From positions 620,001 through 684,000 of the forward strand of contig NZ_SWJG01000002.1 in the NCBI RefSeq assembly GCF_005870035.1: DNA of 64,000 nucleotides, given 5' to 3'. Origin of the DNA: Spirosoma lacussanchae. Lineage in GTDB: Bacteria; Bacteroidota; Bacteroidia; Cytophagales; Spirosomataceae. Made by a program: the position numbers and the translations under genes. Shown in pieces: positions 8,904 to 16,293 of the stretch (position 1 is the first letter of the stretch; each line of letters starts with the position of its first letter). The notes under the pieces are model-generated. The model ran no database searches. It was not told where the DNA came from and saw only the letters and a list, made by a program, of their open reading frames with translations.

Positions 8904-10354
8904 AACGCAGGAGCGGTTAAAAGGTCGTGAAGTAATTCCTGTTTCGACACGGTAATGATCCCGCAGGCCGAGTCCGACATGGCATAAGGAATAACGATCA
9001 GGTCGCCGTGGTCGAGCCAGCCGCAGGTGTAAACTACGTTGGGCACGTAGCCTTCCCGTTCCGATTCGAGCGGGTAGATAAGCGGTTCCGGCAGCCGGGC
9101 CAGAACGCGGGTCGGGTCGTTGAGATCGAGCAACACGGCCGAGATGACGTAGCGACGGACCGGTCCAACGCCATGGGTGAGCAGCAGCCAGCCCTGATCG
9201 GTTTTAAGGGGTGACCCGCAGTTGCCCAGCTGAACGACCTCCCAGGGGAAAGCCGGCTCCAGCAGCGTTTGAAAGCTATTCCAGACATACAGGTCGTCGG
9301 AGAACATGATGTTTATGTACTCGCCCCCCTGTCGGCTGATCATCACATACTGCCCGTTTATCTTCTCCGGAAACAACGCCATGCCTTTGTCCTGAATGGC
9401 CTCGCCGTACAGGGTCCGGACGCTGAATCGGACAAAGTCGTTTGTTTCCATCAGCTGGGTTTTGATGGTTTCGCCGTCGTAGGCCGTGTAGGAACTGTAG
9501 TAGCGCTCGGCCCCGTCGTCGTCGCGGAATTTCACGAACCGGACGTCTTCCATGCCCTTGCTTTCGCCTTTGGCATTGGGGAAGATAATCCGCTCGTGCA
9601 GCGGGGCGTCGGCATCGGTCACTACATCGTAGTTGGTGTCCAGCATGGTCAGGATCGCTTTCTTCGTCGTCTGTACGGCCGGGTCGACGGGCGGGGTTGC
9701 TGTTAGCTCGTTCAGACATTGGGTGGCCTGTTGCAGATCGAACTCGTCGGGCAGCTGCTCCAGCACGCGTTCGTCGGAATGGGGGAAGTAGGCGAGCCGA
9801 TGCCGGACAAACGCGCGGGTGTAGGTTTTGCGCCAGTCTTTTTCGGAACTGGTGGCGTATCGATCCGCTTCGTCGAGGTGGATCAGACCGGCCTGGTTGA
9901 CGGTACCGGTCCGGAACTCGATGGACGAAATATGCCCTTCGCCGGTGGCGCGTAAACTCATAACGAACCGAAGCGTACCAGGCTCCAGACCCGACTGATC
10001 GGGGTGGGGCACGATAGAGGGATTGAACAAAGCTGCCGACTGGGTCGAATACTCCATGGTCAGGCAGGCGCCGAGCAGCAACCGGCGGTTGGCTGAAAAC
10101 TCGGAGGGCGGTTGCGCCATTGTTTCGACGGCCCGCTGGTAGTTTCGCTCGAAAGCCGCGTCGAGGTTCCGGTGGCGTTCGCCAAACTGCCGCCGGGCCT
10201 CGGCCAGCATCGTGTCGACCTCGGCCTCTGAAAATCGGGCGATCCGTTCGCAGATGTGCAGCACGCGGTGGGGGCCGTGCAGGGTGAGGTAGCGGGCAAT
10301 GACTCGCTCGGGATTAGCCGAAAAACGAATGGCGGTACGGGTTGCCTGGGTCAT
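8900..10354 (-). CDS. GH130 family beta-mannoside phosphorylase or mannosidase
   Basis: 484 residues, no signal peptide, so cytoplasmic. An N-terminal helical region (1-95, RFSANPERVIARYL) precedes a five-bladed propeller with family segments EYSTQSAALFNPSIV (101-115), LRATGEGHISSIEFRTG (134-150), GMEDVRFVKF (267-276) and KGMALFPEKINGQYVMISRQ (323-342). The ED-x-R and ALFPEKI motifs are those of GH130, whose members phosphorolyse or hydrolyse beta-mannosides. The long N-terminus and the missing P in EDPR point to a non-phosphorylase subgroup, but this is uncertain. With the ABC importer next door the substrate is probably an imported manno-oligosaccharide or mannosyl disaccharide. Confidence 0.82.
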   Translation of the reverse strand: MTQATRTAIRFSANPERVIARYLTLHGPHRVLHICERIARFSEAEVDTMLAEARRQFGERHRNLDAAFERNYQRAVETMAQPPSEFSANRRLLLGACLTMEYSTQSAALFNPSIVPHPDQSGLEPGTLRFVMSLRATGEGHISSIEFRTGTVNQAGLIHLDEADRYATSSEKDWRKTYTRAFVRHRLAYFPHSDERVLEQLPDEFDLQQATQCLNELTATPPVDPAVQTTKKAILTMLDTNYDVVTDADAPLHERIIFPNAKGESKGMEDVRFVKFRDDDGAERYYSSYTAYDGETIKTQLMETNDFVRFSVRTLYGEAIQDKGMALFPEKINGQYVMISRQGGEYINIMFSDDLYVWNSFQTLLEPAFPWEVVQLGNCGSPLKTDQGWLLLTHGVGPVRRYVISAVLLDLNDPTRVLARLPEPLIYPLESEREGYVPNVVYTCGWLDHGDLIVIPYAMSDSACGIITVSKQELLHDLLTAPAL

Positions 10355-10373
10355 ACGTTGAGGGGAATAAAGC

Positions 10374-11180
10374 TTAATCTTTCAGGCCCGACGAGGCCAT
10401 GCTTCGGATAAAATGTTTCTGGAAAAACAGGTACACGACAAGGATAGGGAGGGCCAGCATGACCGCTGCCGCAATTTTTACCCCCAGCTGCGCGTCGGCA
10501 CGCCCCCCGACCGAGAAGAGCGTCACCATCTGCGGCATGGTCATCGTCGACTCGTCGCGGATAACGATCAGGGGCCATAGCGCTTCGTTCCAGAGGCCCA
10601 TGAAGGTCAGAATCGTGATGGTCAGCACGGTCGGAACGATGTTGGGCAGCAGGATCTGGAAAATGATCCGCAGCTCGCCACAGCCATCTATCCGGGCGGC
10701 ATCGATCAGCGCCTGGGGCAGGCTGGCAAACGCCTGCCGGAAGAGCAGGACCGCCAGCGAGTTCATAACGAAAGGAACAATCAGCGCAAAATAGGTATCG
10801 ACCCAACCCAGCTTTACCATCGTGATGTAATTGGGAATGAGCGTGATCTGAAAGGGCAGCGTCATCGTGAAAATGATCAGGTAAAAGATCAGATCACGCC
10901 CCCGGAAGCGCAACCGGGCCAGCGCGTAGCCGACCATGGCCCCCAGCACCAGCACCAGACCCGTTGTCACGAGTGCCACGAACAAACTGTTCAGGAAGGC
11001 CCGGCCCAGCGGTATGCGCTCAAAAACAGTTGTGTAGTTGCTGATCGTCAGGCCAACCGGTAGTAACGTCAGCGACCCAATCCCCTGCTCCGACGAAAGC
11101 GACGCGCTGATCATCCAGACAAACGGATAAATGAACGACAAAGCCGCCAGGAGGAGTAGCGCGTAGCGGAGTAGTTTCAT
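10374..11180 (-). CDS. Carbohydrate ABC transporter permease (MalG-like)
   Basis: 268 residues with six predicted membrane helices. The cytoplasmic EAA loop reads QALIDAARIDGCGELRIIFQ, ending in ILLP, the docking site for the ATPase. The first helix and SLSSEQGIG region are typical of the second (MalG/UgpE/LacG) permease of CUT1 importers. It is encoded between the other permease and the GH130 gene. The 184-base gap upstream to the partner permease holds a tandem repeat, unusual for subunits needed in equal amounts. Confidence 0.92.
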   Translation of the reverse strand: MKLLRYALLLLAALSFIYPFVWMISASLSSEQGIGSLTLLPVGLTISNYTTVFERIPLGRAFLNSLFVALVTTGLVLVLGAMVGYALARLRFRGRDLIFYLIIFTMTLPFQITLIPNYITMVKLGWVDTYFALIVPFVMNSLAVLLFRQAFASLPQALIDAARIDGCGELRIIFQILLPNIVPTVLTITILTFMGLWNEALWPLIVIRDESTMTMPQMVTLFSVGGRADAQLGVKIAAAVMLALPILVVYLFFQKHFIRSMASSGLKD

Positions 11181-11194
11181 GGGCTTTTTATGGG

Positions 11195-11356
11195 GTGATT
11201 GAGTGGGTTAGTGATTAGTGATTGAGTGAGTTAGTGATTGGTGATTGAGTGAGTTAGTGATTGGTGATTGAGTGGGTTAGTGATTGTATGGATGGTGAAT
11301 GATTCCGGGCGTCGCTCAATCACTCAATCGCTAACTCACTCAATAAGAATCACTTA
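11195..11356. repeat. Four tandem 23-bp units plus an inverted copy
   Basis: Four head-to-tail units of exactly 23 bases fill 11195-11286 (11195-11217, 11218-11240, 11241-11263, 11264-11286); they differ from each other only at two or three positions. Each unit is built from the words GATTGAGTGAG and TTAGTGATTG. After a 26-base spacer an inverted, degenerate copy follows (about 11313-11356, CTCAATCACTCAATCG then CTAACTCACTCAAT), so the transcript could fold into a long hairpin. This is the whole gap between the two permease genes. It has no spacers, so it is not CRISPR. Confidence 0.75.
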
Positions 11357-11365
11357 ATAAAAAGG

Positions 11366-12217
11366 TTAATTTTCCTGTTCGACATAACGTTTCTGGATGG
11401 CTACGACGCCCAGGATCAGCAGGGCGAAGAAGAAGCCGAGCGTGGCCGAGTAGCCCATGTGGTAGTACTGAAACGCCTGTTTATAGATATACATGACGGC
11501 CGACAGGGTACTGTTCAGTGGTCCGCCTTCGGTCATGATGTAGGGTTCGATAAACAGCGAAAATCCACCGATTGTCGACAGCACGACGACCATAAAAATA
11601 GTGGGGTTGATCATGGGTAGGGTGATGTAACGAAACTTCTGCCAGGCGGTAGCGCCTTCCATGTCGGCGGCTTCGTAGTACTGAACCGGTACGGTTTGCA
11701 GGCCAACCAGGAACAGAATCACGTACAGCCCTACGTTTTTCCAGGTGGCCATCAGCGCTATGGCGTACATGGCGATACCGGGTTCTTCGAGCCAGGCCAC
11801 GCGGGGGAGCGACAGCGCCGTCAGGCCCCGGTTCAGGATACCCGCATTGAAACCCAGCAGCTGTTGCCAGAGAATCGTCACGACCACGCCCGATACAATG
11901 ACCGGCAGAAAAAACGCCCCCCGAAAGAAAGCCTGTCCCCGTATTTTCTGGTTGAGAAACTCGGCCAGTGCCAGCGCCACCACAATCTGCAACGGAATAT
12001 GCACCAGCAGGAAGCGAAGTGTGTTGTAGATGGCCTGCCAGAACAGCCGGTCACTGAACAACCGCTGGTAATTATCGAGCCCAACAAACTTCATAGGCGA
12101 AATAATATTCCAGCTATGGAACGTCAGCACCACCGAGAACGCTACCGGAAACGCCACGAAAACCGCGAAGTACAGCAGGTAAGGCGAAACCAGCCAGTAA
12201 GGGATCTGTTTTTTCAT
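11366..12217 (-). CDS. Sugar ABC transporter permease (MalF/UgpA-like)
   Basis: 283 residues, six membrane helices. The EAA loop reads YYEAADMEGATAWQKFRYIT followed by LPMINP, typical of the first permease of CUT1 sugar importers. It begins MKKQIPYWLVSPYLLYF without the extra N-terminal helices of enterobacterial MalF. It should form the inner-membrane channel with the MalG-like protein and be served by the lipoprotein at 12299 and the ATPase at 6484. Repeat-rich gaps lie on both sides. Confidence 0.92.
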   Translation of the reverse strand: MKKQIPYWLVSPYLLYFAVFVAFPVAFSVVLTFHSWNIISPMKFVGLDNYQRLFSDRLFWQAIYNTLRFLLVHIPLQIVVALALAEFLNQKIRGQAFFRGAFFLPVIVSGVVVTILWQQLLGFNAGILNRGLTALSLPRVAWLEEPGIAMYAIALMATWKNVGLYVILFLVGLQTVPVQYYEAADMEGATAWQKFRYITLPMINPTIFMVVVLSTIGGFSLFIEPYIMTEGGPLNSTLSAVMYIYKQAFQYYHMGYSATLGFFFALLILGVVAIQKRYVEQEN

Positions 12218-12230
12218 AAGCTATTTTTAT

Positions 12231-12293
12231 TGAGTGAGTTAGTGATTGAGCGATTGAGTGGTTCACCTGTTAAGACCTTCACTAACTCACTCA
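12231..12293. repeat. Inverted repeat of the same word family
   Basis: TGAGTGAGTTAGTGA (12231-12245) and its perfect reverse complement (12279-12293) flank a 33-base loop in the gap between binding-protein and permease genes. The arm is the same word as in the tandem array at 11195. A hairpin here could act on the operon mRNA. Confidence 0.6.
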
Positions 12294-12298
12294 CAAAT

Positions 12299-13600
12299 TC
12301 ACTCATTGGCCGGTTCGCTCCTTAATAAAACGTCAACGGCTTCGGCGGCATCGCGGATGGCGGCTTCGGGGGTTTTGCGGTCGTAAACGACACAGGCTTC
12401 GTACTCCTGCGAGATGATGTCGAACACTTCGACGATGACTTCGCTGTTATCGACGCCCCGGATGTAGCGCGACTGCCGGGCAAAGGGAATCAGTTTCGGG
12501 TTCTTCTGCAAAAACGGTTGAAAGTACGGGTCGGTGTCTACGTTGAGCCGGTTCGGGAACTGGCCCGTCAGTTCCATCAGCCGCAGGTCGCCGGGCTTAT
12601 CGACGAGGGTTTTGATAAACGCCCAGGCAGCTGTGGGGTCGGGGCAGGTATTGAAAATGACAATGTTTTTGGGGTCGCCGTAGGTATAGGCCGGGCCGGT
12701 ATGGGTGTCGGGAACGGGCATTGGCCAGGTGTCGTACTGGAGGCTGGTGTCTTTGTATTTCTCCAGAAAGCCCACCTGCCAGGGACCCGTAAATGAGGTT
12801 GCGATGCGCTGGTCGAGGAAAGGGTCGCGCGTGGCCGACAGGCGTTCTTTCGAGAAGTAGCCGTTGCGGTAAAGCTGTTGTAAAAACCGGAAGACGCCCA
12901 CCGCGTGGCGGTTGTTAAACGCAGCCCGGTTGTTTTTGATGAGTGGAGCACCGTTCGACGCGGCCAGGTAGAGCGGGTAGAAGTTGAAAAAGCGCTGGTA
13001 CCAGATCACCTTCACCTCCGTGTAACCCAGCCATTGATCCGTATAGCCGTCCTGGTCTGCATCCTTTTTGAGCTGCTGGCCCGCGTTCAGGTAGCTCGAA
13101 TAGGTATAGGGTGGGGGTTGTAAACCCGGTCCTTTGACCTGCCGTGTGTTGCAGAGGGTCATGATCGGGTTCACCTTCCAGGGAACCTGGTAAATATGGC
13201 CGTCCGAGGAGGTAATTTCCCGAATCACGGCCGTGTCGCAGCGGGCGCGCAGGAACGACATAAACCCGCTGATGGTGTCGAGCGGCACGAGTACCCCGGC
13301 TTTGGCGTACATCTCCACGCTGCCCTGCCACATGTTGGCGTAGATGTCGGGCGTTGTTTTGCCCACTACCGAGGCCAGAATGATTTCTTCGCTCGACTGC
13401 CCTTCCGGAATGGGCTGGTAGCGCAGGGGTTTGTCGGGGCGGGTGCGTTGCCAGCGATCCGTGAACTCCCGCGCGAAGGTAATTTCAGCGGCATTGTTGG
13501 AACACCAGAACAGCAGCGGTCGCGAGGCCTGCTCCTGTCGGCATCCGCTGGCCAGCAGCCACAACGCACTAATCAACCATCCAGTTTTTTGCATACTCAA
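12299..13600 (-). CDS. Extracellular sugar-binding lipoprotein of an ABC importer (SBP family 1)
   Basis: 433 residues. The signal peptide ends in the good lipobox LASGC, with C20 as the lipid anchor; the start could also be the second ATG (MQKTG). The mature part has LLFWCSNNAAEITFAREFTDRW at its front and GKTTPDIYANMWQGSVEMYAKAGVLVPLD, the arrangement of MalE/UgpB-type binding proteins, and LDQRIATSFTGPWQVGFL in the middle. It should sit in the periplasmic leaflet, catch an oligosaccharide and hand it to the two permeases encoded next. A terminator-like structure precedes the gene, so it may have its own promoter. Confidence 0.88.
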   Translation of the reverse strand: MSMQKTGWLISALWLLASGCRQEQASRPLLFWCSNNAAEITFAREFTDRWQRTRPDKPLRYQPIPEGQSSEEIILASVVGKTTPDIYANMWQGSVEMYAKAGVLVPLDTISGFMSFLRARCDTAVIREITSSDGHIYQVPWKVNPIMTLCNTRQVKGPGLQPPPYTYSSYLNAGQQLKKDADQDGYTDQWLGYTEVKVIWYQRFFNFYPLYLAASNGAPLIKNNRAAFNNRHAVGVFRFLQQLYRNGYFSKERLSATRDPFLDQRIATSFTGPWQVGFLEKYKDTSLQYDTWPMPVPDTHTGPAYTYGDPKNIVIFNTCPDPTAAWAFIKTLVDKPGDLRLMELTGQFPNRLNVDTDPYFQPFLQKNPKLIPFARQSRYIRGVDNSEVIVEVFDIISQEYEACVVYDRKTPEAAIRDAAEAVDVLLRSEPANE

Positions 13601-13611
13601 AGCTAAACAAA

Positions 13612-13651
13612 GCCCAGTCAGGGCGGTGCTCCTTTTATTAATGCACCGCCC
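13612..13651 (-). terminator. Terminator-like double hairpin between LamG and binding-protein genes
   Basis: Reading the minus strand, GGGCGGTGC (its partner at 13643-13651 and 13621-13629, 9-bp stem) is followed at once by an overlapping small hairpin GCCC-TGACT-GGGC and TTTGTTT. It lies 20 bases after the LamG stop codon and 12 bases before the start of the binding-protein gene. It probably stops or attenuates transcripts from the SusCD half. Confidence 0.5.
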
Positions 13652-13670
13652 CGGCCGGACATAAACAGTA

Positions 13671-14735
13671 CTATTGACTCTTCTCGGCGTTATACAGCGA
13701 GGTAATCTGGGTACTGGTCAGCACGGCGTTGTAGATACGAACGTCGTCCATCGCCCCGGTGTAGTAGCCGCCCCACGGTCCGTTAAAGTTGTTGCCGTCT
13801 GCATCGTCTTTCTCGTTGTTCTGGTACAGGCTCGTAGGCAGATCCTGACCGATGGTCATGTTGATCGTGCTTTTCACAGGAGCCAGATCGCCCGTTACGT
13901 CGGTCCAGCTTTTGACCAGCGTTCCATCGATGTAAAAATTCATCTCCCCCGACTTGTAGGTGGTGGCAATGTGGTACCACTTGTTGCGGGCCAGCGTAAC
14001 CGACTCGTTATCCTTGTCTTTGGGCCCAGTCGTGGTCTTCACCGTGAAGAACACCTTGTTAGCTTCCTGCAACTGGATTTTGTAGCCGTTCCAGCGGTTC
14101 AGCGCCAGCAGGTAGTTGCTGGCCCGGGTGGTGTCGCGCTTGATCCACATGCTGATCGTAATCTCTTTCGAGGGGTTCAGCACCGAGTTGTACGGAATCT
14201 CGATGTTGCCGCCCTTGTCGAAGTAATAAGCCCGGTTGGCATTACCGAACCGGTCGGCCGTCAGCACCGGCAGGCCCGCGCCCCACTGTGCACCACCCGT
14301 TTTCAGCGTACCGTTAAACCCTTTTCCCGACGCGTCGTTGGCGTTGCCGTTGAACAGCATGTGCAGCACGAGTTTATCGGGGGCGATTTCGGCTACCTGC
14401 TTGCTGCGGAAGGTGGTGATGGCCTGACCCAGGTTTACGTTGGCGTTGTTAACGGCCGTTTGCGTGGCGTTGTTGTCGTTGCTTACCGTCGTGGCGGCAT
14501 CGATGGCGGTCTTGAAAACGGCTTTTGAGCCTACTTCGTACCGGCCGATGGCGGTGCCTTCTACCGCGTTGTTATGCAGGGTGTTGGCGCTGTCGAGCCG
14601 GGCCCTGAGAGCGGCCTTGTCGACCGGGGCCACATCCGGACCGTCGTCTTTCTTACAGGCCTGAAACAGGGTAAACAGCAGGCAAAGCATCAGCAGACTG
14701 CGAAGCACAGGGGTACTGGTCGTGACGTTTCTCAT
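13671..14735 (-). CDS. LamG-domain (concanavalin A-like) lipoprotein
   Basis: 354 residues. The signal peptide ends LFQAC, C27 being the likely lipid anchor, followed by the KKDDGPD stretch common in Bacteroidota surface lipoproteins. Residues ~40-115 form a helical FIVAR-like repeat (LHNNAVEG, AIDAATTV, NNANVNLGQAITTF). Residues ~125-350 are a LamG/jelly-roll domain: LHMLFNGNANDASGKGFNGT, ISMWIKRDTTR, KWYHIATTYKSGEMNFYIDG, and GAMDDVRIYNAVLTSTQI. Its place just after susD suggests a SusE/SusF-like surface glycan-binding protein. Confidence 0.85.
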   Translation of the reverse strand: MRNVTTSTPVLRSLLMLCLLFTLFQACKKDDGPDVAPVDKAALRARLDSANTLHNNAVEGTAIGRYEVGSKAVFKTAIDAATTVSNDNNATQTAVNNANVNLGQAITTFRSKQVAEIAPDKLVLHMLFNGNANDASGKGFNGTLKTGGAQWGAGLPVLTADRFGNANRAYYFDKGGNIEIPYNSVLNPSKEITISMWIKRDTTRASNYLLALNRWNGYKIQLQEANKVFFTVKTTTGPKDKDNESVTLARNKWYHIATTYKSGEMNFYIDGTLVKSWTDVTGDLAPVKSTINMTIGQDLPTSLYQNNEKDDADGNNFNGPWGGYYTGAMDDVRIYNAVLTSTQITSLYNAEKSQ

Positions 14736-14779
14736 ACGTGCATTGGGATTTTTAGGATTACTGAAAAAATGAAACAGGG

Positions 14780-16282
14780 TTAAAATCGAAGCTTTTTGTT
14801 GGTATCCCGTTCGCTCTGCGGAATCGGGAAATACCGGTCGGTGTCGTAGCTGAATGATGGTTTGTCGCGCAGGGCGGCCTGGGCGTAGTCTTTGCCATAG
14901 CGGATCAGGTCGAAGTAGCGATGAAACTCGAAGCCCAGCTCGACCCGGCGTTCGCGCCGGATAATATCGCGCAGGCTGGTCTGGCTCGTCGTCGTGATGT
15001 CGGGCAGCAGACCCGCCGGTACGGCCGGGTTGGTAGTGCTTAGCCGGGTGTCGTAGAGGTAGCTTTCACGGGCGCGTTTCCGGACCCGGTTCAGCGGCAC
15101 CAGCGCATCGGCCGACCGACCGGCTTCGTTCAGCGCTTCGGCCTGAATCAGCAGCACCTCGGCATAACGAATCGTCACGTAGTTGAGGTTGCCGTCGCCT
15201 TTAGTGCTTCTCGGGACTTCCGTTACCGGCTGCACGTGTTTTTTGTTAAGATAACCCGTGGGCGACCATTGCGGATCGTAGGCGGTGCCGTCGATCCAGG
15301 GCTGACCCGCGCGCGCTACGGTATAGTCGAGCCGGGGGTCGACCACGCCCGCACTCGTTTTCTCGAAAGCGTCGACAAAGCTCTGGGTCGGCACGTTGAA
15401 GAAATAGCCGTTCTCGCTGCTGCGCGGGGCAAACCACTGGTTTAGCCGGTTGCCGGTAAAGGGAACCTGCCCGGTCAGGTGTTGTACGGCAAAAACCGTT
15501 TCCGAACTGTTTTTATGCGCCTGGTCAAAATTCTGGCTGTAGACCGGCAGCAGCTCGTAGGTGCCGCTACTGACGACCTGCCCGGCGGTTTCGGCCGCCT
15601 GCTGCCACTTGCCCTGAAACAGATAGGCCTTGGCGAGCAGGGCCTGTGCGGCTCCTCGGGTAGCCCGGCCAAGGTCGGCGCCGGTATACGCAGCGGGCAG
15701 GCTCCGGATGGCTTCCTGCAGATCGGGTTCGATAGCCGTCGTATACACCTGGGCTACCGGCGACTGTTCGATCTGAAGCTGGTCGGCATTTTTAGGCTCC
15801 AGCAGGACCGGTACCGGCCCGTAGATGTTGACCAGGTAGAAGTAATTCAGCGCCCGCAGGAACCGGGCTTCGCCCACAATCCGGGCCTTCAGTTCGGCCG
15901 CCATCCCGATGGTCGGTACCTGCTGGATAACCCGGTTGCAGCGGCTGATGCCTTCGTACAGAACCCCCCACTGCGATTCGACGGGTCCGTTGTTGGGAAA
16001 TACCGTGAAGTCATCGATCAGACCGATGTCGGCCTGGTCGCCGGGGTCGCCCCCCTTGGCCGCATCGTCAGAGGCTACGTCGCCGAATACCCACAGCCGG
16101 TTGTTGTCCGACGCAAAGGTCAGCGTCTGGTAAGCAGCATTGAGGGCCTGCAGGGCCTGGGCCTGGGTTTTATAAAAGGTTTCCTCCGAATAGGCCGCCC
16201 GCACCTCTTCGTTCAGGAAATTGGAGCAGCTGCTGGCCGTAATCAGCAGGGCCGTGGCAACAAGTATCGTCTTCTTTTTCAT
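14780..16282 (-). CDS. SusD/RagB-family nutrient-binding outer-membrane lipoprotein
   Basis: 500 residues. The signal peptide ends ITASSC (C19), followed by the SusD opening NFLNEEVRAAYSEETFYKT. TPR-like helices carry ARFLRALNYFYLVNIYG (residues ~120-136), and the C-terminus has the family signature IRRERRVELGFEFHRYFDLIRYG and YFPIPQSE. SusD proteins cap the SusC barrel on the cell surface and hand over oligosaccharides. The start lies 11 bases from the susC stop, so the two are co-transcribed. Confidence 0.95.
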   Translation of the reverse strand: MKKKTILVATALLITASSCSNFLNEEVRAAYSEETFYKTQAQALQALNAAYQTLTFASDNNRLWVFGDVASDDAAKGGDPGDQADIGLIDDFTVFPNNGPVESQWGVLYEGISRCNRVIQQVPTIGMAAELKARIVGEARFLRALNYFYLVNIYGPVPVLLEPKNADQLQIEQSPVAQVYTTAIEPDLQEAIRSLPAAYTGADLGRATRGAAQALLAKAYLFQGKWQQAAETAGQVVSSGTYELLPVYSQNFDQAHKNSSETVFAVQHLTGQVPFTGNRLNQWFAPRSSENGYFFNVPTQSFVDAFEKTSAGVVDPRLDYTVARAGQPWIDGTAYDPQWSPTGYLNKKHVQPVTEVPRSTKGDGNLNYVTIRYAEVLLIQAEALNEAGRSADALVPLNRVRKRARESYLYDTRLSTTNPAVPAGLLPDITTTSQTSLRDIIRRERRVELGFEFHRYFDLIRYGKDYAQAALRDKPSFSYDTDRYFPIPQSERDTNKKLRF

Positions 16283-16293
16283 AACGAATGGCG

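Noticed and set aside
11195..11286. CRISPR array
   Set aside because: The 23-bp units are contiguous with no spacers and no cas genes are near.
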